NCBI RefSeq assembly: GCF_015694705.1
Contig: NZ_JADQDR010000019.1
Location: forward strand, 1-34,059
Direction: 5' to 3'
Source: Pontibacter rufus
GTDB taxonomy: Bacteria > Bacteroidota > Bacteroidia > Cytophagales > Hymenobacteraceae
DNA length: 34,059 bases
Shown here: positions 1 to 7,624 of the stretch, piece by piece
Position numbering within the stretch: position 1 is the stretch's first letter
Layout: the number at the start of each line of letters is the position of its first letter
Made by a program: the position numbers and the translations under genes
Notes under the pieces: model-generated
Database searches by the model: none
The model's input: only the letters and a program-made list of their open reading frames with translations
What the model was told of the DNA's origin: nothing

Positions 1-59
1 GCCTTTATCTCCTTCCTGCTAAATAGATTAAAGCCCTCTAAAGCAAGAAATTGAAAAAT

Positions 60-76
60 TTCAAAACATACTCTAA
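60..76 (+). repeat. 17-nt element shared with the right end of the window
   Basis: TTCAAAACATACTCTAA occurs here on the plus strand and again on the minus strand at 33984-34000. In both places it points toward the next gene, about 120-140 bases before the start codon (SDR gene at 213; secreted-protein gene at 33865). It could be a shared upstream control site or the end of a dispersed repeat. The rest of 1-212 is AT-rich leader in which I recognise no gene and no confident promoter. Confidence 0.4.
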
Positions 77-212
77 GATAACAATATATTACTTCGTAGG
101 ACTAAACAACTAACAACCTGACATTAAATTGAAAGACGTTTTCTGACAAGCTATATAGAATTAAAAAGGCCACTGGTACAAAGGGGCATTTATTACAAAC
201 CAAAGACATTAC

Positions 213-1034
213 ATGAGCGGAATTGAACAGTTTTCATTAACAGGCAAAGTAATCGTAATGACGGGAGCCACCGGCATTCTGGGTGAAGCCATGTCGCTTG
301 CCATTGGCGGGGCCGGGGCTAAGGTAGCCATTCTGGGGCGCAACCGGGAGCGTGCCGATGAGCGGGTGGCAGCAATCAGGGCTGCTGGCGGAGAGGCCAT
401 CGCTATATTAGGGGACGTGCTGGATGAAGGGCAGATGAATGCAGCAAAAGAAGAAGTGCTGAAAGCCTGGGGAACCATAGACGGCCTGGTGAATGCTGCC
501 GGCGGAAATATTCCCGGCGCCACCATCATGCCTGACCAAAACTTGTTTGACACTAAAATTGAAGATACCCGGAAAGCCGTGGACCTGAACCTGTTCGGCA
601 CCATCATCCCAACGCACGTCTTCGGGAGAGTGATTGCCGAGAAAGGAAAGGGTGCCATTGTTAATATCTCTTCACTGACGGCGCAACGGCCACTCACCCG
701 GGTGCTGGGCTATACCCTGGCAAAGAAAGCGGTGGAAGCTTATACCCAATGGATGGCTGTGGAACTGGCGCTGCGCTACGGCGATGGCGTACGGGTGAAT
801 GCCATTGCGCCCGGTGTTTTCCTGACAGAGCAGAACAGGAGCTTGTTGCTGGCCCCAAACGGAAGCTACACGGATCGGGCACAGAAATTTATAAACCATA
901 CCCCTTTCCGGAGGTTGGGAAACCCGGAGGAACTGACCGGTACGCTCATTTACCTGCTGAGCGATGCTTCCCGGTTTGTGAATGGAGAAACGCTGCTGGT
1001 AGATGGCGGCTTTAATGCTTTCAGCGGGGTTTAG
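213..1034 (+). CDS. SDR-family oxidoreductase, probable D-mannonate/fructuronate oxidoreductase
   Basis: A classical short-chain dehydrogenase/reductase of 273 residues, cytoplasmic and NAD(P)-dependent. The nucleotide-binding motif TGATGILG is at residues 17-24, NAAG at 94-97, and the catalytic triad is Ser154, Tyr167 and Lys171 (YTLAK). The C-terminal end LVDGGFNAF is typical of the family. UxuA lies 31 bases downstream, and SDR-type mannonate oxidoreductases commonly sit beside uxuA in Bacteroidota and Firmicutes. I therefore infer that it interconverts D-fructuronate and D-mannonate in glucuronate breakdown. The SDR fold is certain; the substrate rests on neighbourhood. It is the first gene of a co-directional run of at least four. 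The ATG at 213 gives the usual SDR N-terminus (FSLTGKVIVMTGA). Confidence 0.85.
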   Translation: MSGIEQFSLTGKVIVMTGATGILGEAMSLAIGGAGAKVAILGRNRERADERVAAIRAAGGEAIAILGDVLDEGQMNAAKEEVLKAWGTIDGLVNAAGGNIPGATIMPDQNLFDTKIEDTRKAVDLNLFGTIIPTHVFGRVIAEKGKGAIVNISSLTAQRPLTRVLGYTLAKKAVEAYTQWMAVELALRYGDGVRVNAIAPGVFLTEQNRSLLLAPNGSYTDRAQKFINHTPFRRLGNPEELTGTLIYLLSDASRFVNGETLLVDGGFNAFSGV

Positions 1035-1065
1035 GACAATTCACATTCAAGCTAAATATCCAAAT

Positions 1066-2244
1066 ATGTCACTGTTACAAAGCTGGAGATGGTTCGGCCC
1101 CAATGACCCCGTGTCCTTACAGGACATCAGGCAGGCCGGCGCCACCGACATCGTTACGGCGCTGCATCATATACCCAATGGCGAGGTCTGGCCTGTGGAA
1201 GAAATCCGGAAGCGCAAGGCGGAGGTGGAACAGGCCGGACTGGTGTGGAGCGTGGTGGAAAGTGTGCCGGTGCACGAGTCGATCAAAACACAAACCGGAA
1301 ACTTTAAAACTTGCATAGAAAACTACAGGCAGTCGATCCGGAACCTGGCCGATTGTGGCATCTATACCGTCACCTACAATTTTATGCCCGTACTGGACTG
1401 GACCCGGACGGACCTGAGCTACACCGTGGCGGATGGCTCCAGGGCGCTGCGCTTCGAGAAGGCTGCCTTTATCGCCTTTGATGTATACATGCTGCGCCGG
1501 AAAAATGCGGAGAAAGATTATACAGTACAGGAATTGGAGAGGGCCGGGCAGCGGTTTGATGGCATGAGCGGCGAAGAGAAACTGCTGTTGCAACGGAACA
1601 TTATTGCCGGGCTGCCCGGTAGCGAAGAAAGTTTTACACTGGGCCAGTTTCAACAGGCGCTGGATGCATACGCAGGCATAGACGCGGACAAACTGCGGCA
1701 GCACCTCGTCTATTTCTTGCAGGAAATTATACCGGTGGCGGAAGAAGCGGGTGTGAAGATGGTGATACATCCCGATGACCCACCCTTCAGTATCCTGGGG
1801 CTGCCAAGGGTAGTAAGTACTGCTGCCGATGTGGAGGCCCTGGTAGAGGCGGTGCCGTCCCTGAGCAACGGGCTGTGTTTTTGTACAGGGTCGTTCGGGG
1901 TACGGCCAGATAACAATCTGCCGGAAATGATAAAGCAGTTTGGAGAACGCATCAACTTTGTGCATCTGCGAAGCACGCAACGGGATGCTGATGGAAACTT
2001 TTATGAGGCCAATCACCTGGAGGGCGACGTGGATATGTATGCGGTGATGAAAGAATTGATTATCCTGAACAGCAAACGAGCGCATCCCATCCCGTTCCGG
2101 CCTGATCACGGCCACCAGATGCTCGACGACCTGCACAAAGTCACTAACCCCGGTTATTCCGCCATCGGAAGGCTCCGCGGGCTGGCAGAGTTGCGCGGCC
2201 TGGAGATGGGAATTGAAATGTCTATGAGCAGTAAAGCAAAATAA
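1066..2244 (+). CDS. uxuA: mannonate dehydratase
   Basis: UxuA converts D-mannonate to 2-keto-3-deoxygluconate (EC 4.2.1.8) in the hexuronate pathway; it is a cytoplasmic metal-dependent TIM-barrel enzyme. The protein of 392 residues matches the family length. Recognisable stretches are the start SLLQSWRWFGPNDPV, the segment VTYNFMPVLDWTRTDL, the metal-site region HPDDPPFSILGLPRVV, the Cys-containing GLCFCTGSFGVR, FVHLRS, and the C-terminal FRPDHGHQM. I chose the ATG at 1066 because it begins the conserved MxxLQSWRWFG N-terminus; an in-frame ATG at 1003 would overlap the end of the SDR gene and add 21 non-family residues. It lies 14 bases before the next gene, which suggests one transcript. 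Confidence 0.96.
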   Translation: MSLLQSWRWFGPNDPVSLQDIRQAGATDIVTALHHIPNGEVWPVEEIRKRKAEVEQAGLVWSVVESVPVHESIKTQTGNFKTCIENYRQSIRNLADCGIYTVTYNFMPVLDWTRTDLSYTVADGSRALRFEKAAFIAFDVYMLRRKNAEKDYTVQELERAGQRFDGMSGEEKLLLQRNIIAGLPGSEESFTLGQFQQALDAYAGIDADKLRQHLVYFLQEIIPVAEEAGVKMVIHPDDPPFSILGLPRVVSTAADVEALVEAVPSLSNGLCFCTGSFGVRPDNNLPEMIKQFGERINFVHLRSTQRDADGNFYEANHLEGDVDMYAVMKELIILNSKRAHPIPFRPDHGHQMLDDLHKVTNPGYSAIGRLRGLAELRGLEMGIEMSMSSKAK

Positions 2245-2258
2245 AGTCAGCATACCTA

Positions 2259-3440
2259 ATGGATAAAAAAGTTATAAAAGCCGGCATCGTGGGTTCGGGG
2301 TTTGCCGCCCGGTTTCATTACGATGCGCTGCAACGTGTATTCAGTACCAAAGTAGAAATTGTGGGCGCATACTCGCCCTCATCAGAAAATCTGCAGGCAT
2401 TCACAACGCAGCGGAACCTCACCGCATTCGACAGCCTGAAAGCATTGCTGGAAAGCGCTGATGTGATTCATGTATGCACGCCGCCCGTAACCCACGAGCC
2501 GATTGTGGTAGCAGCTTTGAAGCTCAACAAACATGTGATTGTAGAAAAGCCGTTTACCGGTTATTTTGGTGACGGAAGTAAGGATTTTAACGGGGATACC
2601 TTCTCCAGAGAAAAGGGACTGGAAGAAACCCTGAAAAGCATCAGCCGGATGCTGGAAGCTGAAAAGGAAAGCCAAGGTGTGATTATGTATGCCGAAAACT
2701 GGGTATATGCCCCTTCCATACAGAAAGAGCGCGATATACTGGAAAAAACAGGCGCCCAGATTATCTGGATGCATGGCGAAGAATCGCATTCCGGCTCGCA
2801 TTCTTTAGCATACGGCCAGTGGAAGCTTTCCGGGGGTGGCTCCATGATTGGGAAAGGCTGTCACCCTTTGTCAGCCGCCATTTATCTGAAACATGTGGAA
2901 GGCCGCGCCCGCAACGGAAAAGCCATCCGGCCAAAATCTATCTCCGCACGAACGCATGCCATTACGCGTATGCCCGGCTTCAAAGACGAAGGCCACCTGA
3001 GAACCACTTATAAAGACATCGAGGACTTTGCCATGCTGCATGTTGTTTTCGAAGACGGCACCATCGCCGATGTGTTTGCCAGTGAACTGGTGTTAGGTGG
3101 TGTGCACAACTGGATTGAAGTAAATACCAGCAACCACCGCACCATCTGTAACATCAACCCCAATACCGCCATGCAGGCATACACACCGGCTGAGGTATAC
3201 TTCAAAGATGTGTATGTGGTCGAGAAAACAGAAACCAAGCAGGGCTGGTCTTCTATATCACCGGACGAAGGCTGGTTTGCCGGTTATCAGCACGAGATGG
3301 ATGCCTTTTACAGGTCTGCTGCCTTTGGGGAGCCGGTAGAAAGCAACAGCAGCCTGGCCGCCGACGTGATTTCTACCATCTATGCCGGCTATGTTTCCTC
3401 AGAAAGAAAAGGCGCCGAAGTGCCCATCACCATACTATAG
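2259..3440 (+). CDS. Gfo/Idh/MocA-family NAD(P)-dependent sugar oxidoreductase
   Basis: This is a cytoplasmic dehydrogenase of 393 residues. The N-terminal Rossmann fold has GIVGSG at residues 9-14, and the family signature EKP (VIVEKPF) is at 96-98. The second half has the alpha/beta substrate domain with the conserved run SGGGSMIGKGCHPLS, where Lys and His fit the usual catalytic pair. It sits between uxuA and the transporter, so it probably acts on a sugar acid or a uronate-containing substrate; the exact reaction cannot be read from sequence. The start ATG follows the uxuA stop by 14 bases. No leader peptide is visible, unlike the Tat-exported Gfo/Idh proteins common in Bacteroidota. Confidence 0.88.
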   Translation: MDKKVIKAGIVGSGFAARFHYDALQRVFSTKVEIVGAYSPSSENLQAFTTQRNLTAFDSLKALLESADVIHVCTPPVTHEPIVVAALKLNKHVIVEKPFTGYFGDGSKDFNGDTFSREKGLEETLKSISRMLEAEKESQGVIMYAENWVYAPSIQKERDILEKTGAQIIWMHGEESHSGSHSLAYGQWKLSGGGSMIGKGCHPLSAAIYLKHVEGRARNGKAIRPKSISARTHAITRMPGFKDEGHLRTTYKDIEDFAMLHVVFEDGTIADVFASELVLGGVHNWIEVNTSNHRTICNINPNTAMQAYTPAEVYFKDVYVVEKTETKQGWSSISPDEGWFAGYQHEMDAFYRSAAFGEPVESNSSLAADVISTIYAGYVSSERKGAEVPITIL

Positions 3441-3557
3441 CTGCCGGTAATTGGCTTTGGAAGATAACAGCTAAAATGAACCTGATTCCATCCACGGCCC
3501 CGCATACTTCAGACTTTATATACATATCGCATCAACAGAAGCCTGTTAAATTATACC

Positions 3558-4877
3558 ATGGAAAAAACTAAGATAAGTACGAATGGCACTATCGGAGAAG
3601 CCAAAACAGGTAATTACCGTTGGGTAATTTGCGCCTTGCTTTTCTTTGCAACTACTATCAATTACATCGACAGGCAGGTTATCGGCTTACTGAAACCTAC
3701 CCTGGAGGCTGAATTCAACTGGTCGGAGCTGGATTACGGGTACATCATCATGTTTTTTTCGGCCTCTTATGCTGTTGGCTATATTATTTTCGGCAGTATC
3801 ATCGACAAAATAGGCTCCAAGCTGGGGTACACCATTTCTGTGACTGTCTGGAGTATTGCCGCCATACTACATGCTGCCGTAAAGAGCACCCTGGGTTTTG
3901 GTCTGGTCCGGGGGCTGCTGGGCCTGGCAGAGTCGGGCAACTTTCCGGCGGCCGTGAAGGCGGTAGCGGAATGGTTCCCGAAAAGAGAGCGTGCCCTGGC
4001 TACCGGTATTTTTAACTCCGGCACCAGCATTGGGGCAGTAGCGGCTCCGCTCCTAGTGCCCTGGATCCTGGGTGCATACGGCTGGCAGGAAGCCTTTATA
4101 ATTACCGGAGCTCTGGGTTTTATATGGCTGATATTCTGGTGGTTCCTATATGAAGTACCTTCCCGCCATAAAAAACTTTCTCCTGAAGAATACGCCTTCA
4201 TTCATATCGATAACGAGCCGGCCCTCGTGGAAACCACCGGAACGCTCAACTGGAGCCACCTGCTTCGTACCCGGCAAACGTGGGTGTTCATCGTGGGCAA
4301 AGTATTAACCGATCCCATCTGGTGGTTCTTCCTGTTCTGGCTGCCTTCCTATTTCGCCACCACCTTTAACCTGGACCTAACCAAGCCAAGCCTGCCGCTG
4401 GCGGTTGTTTATACTGCTACCACGTTTGGAAGTATAGGCGGCGGCTATCTGTCCTCCTACCTGATTAAGCGGGGCTGGCCGGTACTGAAGGCCAGGAAAA
4501 TTACTTTGCTTATTGTAGCTTTTGTGGTACTGCCTATCGTACTGGCAAGGTATGCCACTGATATCTGGGTGGCAGTGGGCATCATCAGCCTGGCGGCAGC
4601 CGCGCACCAGGCCTGGAGCACCAATATCTTTACCATCGTATCGGATATAGTACCTACAAGAGCAGTAAGCACGGTGGTGGGCATTGGCGGCATGTCCGGC
4701 TCCATCGCCTCTACCATTTTCCCGCTGTTTGTGGGCGCGCTGCTGCAATACTATGAAACCCTAGGAAATATTAGTGCCGGCTACAACATCCTGTTCATCA
4801 TTTGCGGTTTCGCTTATCTGCTGGCCTGGATAATTATACATCTGCTTACCAGGCATATGAAGCCGCTGAAATTATAG
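3558..4877 (+). CDS. exuT: MFS hexuronate transporter (ExuT-like, ACS family)
   Basis: An inner-membrane permease of 439 residues with about 12 hydrophobic segments, belonging to the anion:cation symporter branch of the major facilitator superfamily. The first segment ends with NYIDRQVIGLL, the hallmark of this branch. The loop GSIIDKIGSKLGY between helices 2 and 3 is the MFS motif A, and RGLLGLAESGNFPAAVKAVAEWFPKRERA is characteristic of hexuronate/glucarate carriers. With uxuA and the SDR just upstream, uptake of glucuronate and/or galacturonate by proton symport is the best reading. The gap of 117 bases after the Gfo/Idh gene could hold an extra promoter, but I see no convincing one. Confidence 0.85.
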   Translation: MEKTKISTNGTIGEAKTGNYRWVICALLFFATTINYIDRQVIGLLKPTLEAEFNWSELDYGYIIMFFSASYAVGYIIFGSIIDKIGSKLGYTISVTVWSIAAILHAAVKSTLGFGLVRGLLGLAESGNFPAAVKAVAEWFPKRERALATGIFNSGTSIGAVAAPLLVPWILGAYGWQEAFIITGALGFIWLIFWWFLYEVPSRHKKLSPEEYAFIHIDNEPALVETTGTLNWSHLLRTRQTWVFIVGKVLTDPIWWFFLFWLPSYFATTFNLDLTKPSLPLAVVYTATTFGSIGGGYLSSYLIKRGWPVLKARKITLLIVAFVVLPIVLARYATDIWVAVGIISLAAAAHQAWSTNIFTIVSDIVPTRAVSTVVGIGGMSGSIASTIFPLFVGALLQYYETLGNISAGYNILFIICGFAYLLAWIIIHLLTRHMKPLKL

Positions 4878-4891
4878 CAGAAATATACTTT

Positions 4892-4906
4892 GGGCAGCGC
4901 CTGCCC
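4892..4906 (+). terminator. Weak hairpin after the transporter gene
   Basis: GGGCAG-CGC-CTGCCC forms a 6-bp GC-rich stem 15 bases after the transporter stop. A mixed T/A tract follows rather than a clean T-run, so it may only reduce readthrough into the next gene. Confidence 0.3.
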
Positions 4907-4955
4907 TGTTAAACTTTAAAAGCTCTTTTACATTTCAGAAAGTCAAATATTAAAG

Positions 4956-7280
4956 ATGAAAAAATATCTGTATCCGTTGCTTATACTTATACTTGCCTGT
5001 TCTTTATTCTACTGCCAGAGTAGTAATCCCATAAATGCACAGCAAACATCCGCTGACCGCGCGGAAGTAAGCAAACCTGAACCTGTAAAGTATAACCTGG
5101 CATCATCGCCTGTTGTTTCCCCGGAAGCGTCTCTCAAACTGATGCAGGTAGCTGACGGATTTAACGTAAAATTAGTGGCGGCAGAGCCCCTGGTCAGCAC
5201 GCCGGTTGCCCTCACGTTTGATTACGACGCCCGCATGTGGGTAGTGGAAATGGATGGTTACATGCCTGATACCGCCGGCACCGGAGAAGGTATACCGAGC
5301 GGCAAAATTGTTATTCTGGAAGACACCAACCAGGACGGCGTGGCTGATAAGCGGGAAGTATTCCTGGATTCGCTGGTGTTGCCGCGCGCCATTTGCCTGA
5401 TTGACAACGGCATTCTGGTGGCCGAGCCGCCAAGCCTGTGGTACTATGAAATAAACAACGGCAAACCGGGGAAAAAGACGTTGGTAGATGCTGCCTACGC
5501 CGCCGGTGGCAACGTAGAGCACCAGGCAAACGGCCTGCTGCGGGCACTGGACAACTGGATTTACAACGCCAAATCAGACAAGCGCTACCGCAAGGCAGGA
5601 GATAAATGGCTGATTGAACAAACTCATTTCCGCGGGCAATGGGGCATCACACAGGATAATTACGGCCGGTTATACTATAATACCAACTCCGAAAACCTTC
5701 TGGGAGATTATTTTCCACCGGGGTTCGGGGCTTCCAATAAATACCAGCGTGGCGTTGAAGGGTATAATGAAAAGATAGTGGCCAACAACAGGGTTTATCC
5801 CATCAGGCCGACACCGGGCGTAAACAGAGGGTACATGGAAGGTATTCTGGATGACAGCCTGCGGCTGGTGAATTTTACGGCTGCCAGTGGGCCTGTTGTA
5901 TACCGGGGCGGTTTATTTGGCCCAGACTATGCGTTCAATGTGTTTGTGGCCGAGCCCTCCGCCAATCTCATCAAACGCAATATCCTGCACGAAAACGGTT
6001 ATATAACAAACGGAAAACAGGCATATGAAAGCAAAGAGTTTTTAGCGAGTGTGGACGAGCGCTTTCGCCCGGTAAGCTTATACAATGCCCCGGACGGCGC
6101 TTTATACATTGTAGACATGTACCGCGGCATCATCCAGCATAAAACATATCTGACCGACTACCTGAAGAACCAGATTGAGCAGCGGGAACTGACGCAGCCT
6201 TTAGGGTATGGCCGCATCTATAAAATTGTGCCGGAAGGCAAAACGCCCGAGATGGTAGACCTTCCTGACAACCCGCAGCAATTGGTTAAGCTGCTCGGGC
6301 ATCCGAATGGCTGGGTGCGCGACAATGCCCAGCAAATGCTGATTGACCGCCACTATACCCAGGCTATTCCGGCTTTGCGGCAGGCAGTAAATGAAACAGA
6401 CAACCAACTGCAATCCATTCATGCGCTCTGGACCCTGGAAGGATTGGGTGCCCTGAAAACAGAAGAGGTACTGGCATTATTAAAGCAAACAGCCTGGCCC
6501 CTCCGGATGCAGGCATTAAGCATTTTGCCTTCTGTACTGAATAAAACAAACTACAAACAATTCGTGCCGGTGCTTGCGCAGCTGGTGGACGGCGGTGACA
6601 AGCTGGCTGCCCCATACGTTGCTTTCATAGCAAACTATATCAGGCCCTTAGATGAGGCAGCTGCCAATAACCTGTTACAGAAACTGGTAAAAGTATACCC
6701 TGATAACAAATACGTAGCAGATGCCGTGATAAGCAACCTGCAGGGCCGCGAAGAAAGCTTTAAGAAAGAAATAGCAGCCTTTGCGCCGGATACGGCACTT
6801 GCCTTCCACAAAAGGCTGCAGCGGGTAATAGCGAACGCCAACAGTGCCCGGGCTAACCGGAATCCGGAAACGCTGCTGAAGGAATTTCCGAAAGGAGCGG
6901 CTATGTTTGCCTCCACCTGCCAGACATGCCACGGGCCGGACGGCAATGGTATAAAATCGCTGGCGCCTCCTTTAAATCAGTCGGAATGGGTGCAAGGCGA
7001 CAAAGACAAGCTTATTTCTATTGTGCTGTTTGGACTGACCGGCCCTGTAAAAGTAAACGGCCACGTGTACAAAGCGCCTGAAATTAATCTCGACATGCCT
7101 GGTATAGGTTACGACAAGGATCTGGCTAACGAAGATGTGGCGCAACTGCTTAGTTTCATCAGGAAGTCGTGGCGAAACGATGCTTCCGAAGTGAGTACTG
7201 CCGATGTAACAAAAATACGCCAGAAGCTCAAAGACAGGCAAAAGGCTTTCACCATTGAGGAATTAAATAAACTGTATTAA
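4956..7280 (+). CDS. Lipoprotein PVC-type dehydrogenase with C-terminal cytochrome c domain
   Basis: The 774-residue protein starts with a lipoprotein signal: hydrophobic LLILILAC with Cys15 as the probable lipidated residue. Residues about 55-410 resemble the beta-propeller of the PVC-type 'membrane-bound dehydrogenase' family (LMQVADGFNVKLVAAEP, then TFDYDARMWVVEMDGY, then LYIVDMYRGIIQH). Residues about 440-620 look like HEAT-type helical repeats (LLGHPNGWVRDNAQQML). A monohaem cytochrome c domain follows, with CQTCH at 655-659 and a plausible distal Met in DMPGIGYDKDL. By analogy with the family it oxidises a sugar or alcohol in the periplasm and passes electrons to the chain; the substrate is unknown. 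It follows the uronate cluster on the same strand, so a uronate-related substrate is an inference only. The codons for LILIL spell CTT ATA CTT ATA CTT, two copies of the heptamer described in the findings. Confidence 0.85.
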   Translation: MKKYLYPLLILILACSLFYCQSSNPINAQQTSADRAEVSKPEPVKYNLASSPVVSPEASLKLMQVADGFNVKLVAAEPLVSTPVALTFDYDARMWVVEMDGYMPDTAGTGEGIPSGKIVILEDTNQDGVADKREVFLDSLVLPRAICLIDNGILVAEPPSLWYYEINNGKPGKKTLVDAAYAAGGNVEHQANGLLRALDNWIYNAKSDKRYRKAGDKWLIEQTHFRGQWGITQDNYGRLYYNTNSENLLGDYFPPGFGASNKYQRGVEGYNEKIVANNRVYPIRPTPGVNRGYMEGILDDSLRLVNFTAASGPVVYRGGLFGPDYAFNVFVAEPSANLIKRNILHENGYITNGKQAYESKEFLASVDERFRPVSLYNAPDGALYIVDMYRGIIQHKTYLTDYLKNQIEQRELTQPLGYGRIYKIVPEGKTPEMVDLPDNPQQLVKLLGHPNGWVRDNAQQMLIDRHYTQAIPALRQAVNETDNQLQSIHALWTLEGLGALKTEEVLALLKQTAWPLRMQALSILPSVLNKTNYKQFVPVLAQLVDGGDKLAAPYVAFIANYIRPLDEAAANNLLQKLVKVYPDNKYVADAVISNLQGREESFKKEIAAFAPDTALAFHKRLQRVIANANSARANRNPETLLKEFPKGAAMFASTCQTCHGPDGNGIKSLAPPLNQSEWVQGDKDKLISIVLFGLTGPVKVNGHVYKAPEINLDMPGIGYDKDLANEDVAQLLSFIRKSWRNDASEVSTADVTKIRQKLKDRQKAFTIEELNKLY

Positions 7281-7420
7281 TGAGTTATTTACATCGCTGC
7301 TAGCAAAAGTATAATCCGGCTATACTTGCCTGTCTGCTATCAGAGGATTCTTTATATCAGATTGATTTTAAAAAGACATACTTGTTATGATAGTTTTGCT
7401 GAAATAATGATTGGCGAAGC

Positions 7421-7450
7421 AACCCGGTAGGTTTTAAAACCTGCCGGGTT
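7421..7450. repeat. Loopless palindrome between convergent genes
   Basis: AACCCGGTAGGTTTT is followed directly by AAAACCTGCCGGGTT: two 15-base arms with one mismatch and no spacer. It lies downstream of the dehydrogenase gene. It may contribute to termination or be a REP-like dispersed palindrome. Confidence 0.55.
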
Positions 7451-7490
7451 TAGAAATACTTACGTCTTCTTTATTTCAATTTAGTATTAT

Positions 7491-7540
7491 AAAATTAAAG
7501 CCTGCCCTGTTGATACCTCAGCAGGGCAGGCTTTAATTTT
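7491..7540. terminator. Bidirectional intrinsic terminator
   Basis: A perfect inverted repeat with 19-base arms (AAAATTAAAGCCTGCCCTG, 7491-7509, and its complement at 7522-7540) surrounds a 12-base loop. The GC core is flanked by A-tracts on one side and T-tracts on the other, so the hairpin is followed by T-rich sequence on both strands. It sits between the convergent genes ending at 7280 and 7625. Confidence 0.85.
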
Positions 7541-7566
7541 AATGGCTTATACTTTGTATTGCTTAT

Positions 7567-7596
7567 GTAGCAGGCAAGTGCCTGCTACACTTTTTG
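7567..7596 (+). terminator. Second hairpin with T-run, plus strand
   Basis: GTAGCAGGC-AAGT-GCCTGCTAC gives a 9-bp stem with a 4-base loop, followed by ACTTTTTG. Only the plus strand has the T-run after the stem, so it would act as a backup stop for transcripts coming from the left. Confidence 0.6.
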
Positions 7597-7624
7597 CAAG
7601 CACGTTTTGCTACCTGCAGGAAGA

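Noticed and set aside
1117..2253. Long minus-strand frame (378 codons) opposite uxuA
   Set aside because: It lies wholly opposite a clear uxuA gene; its translation has no family features.
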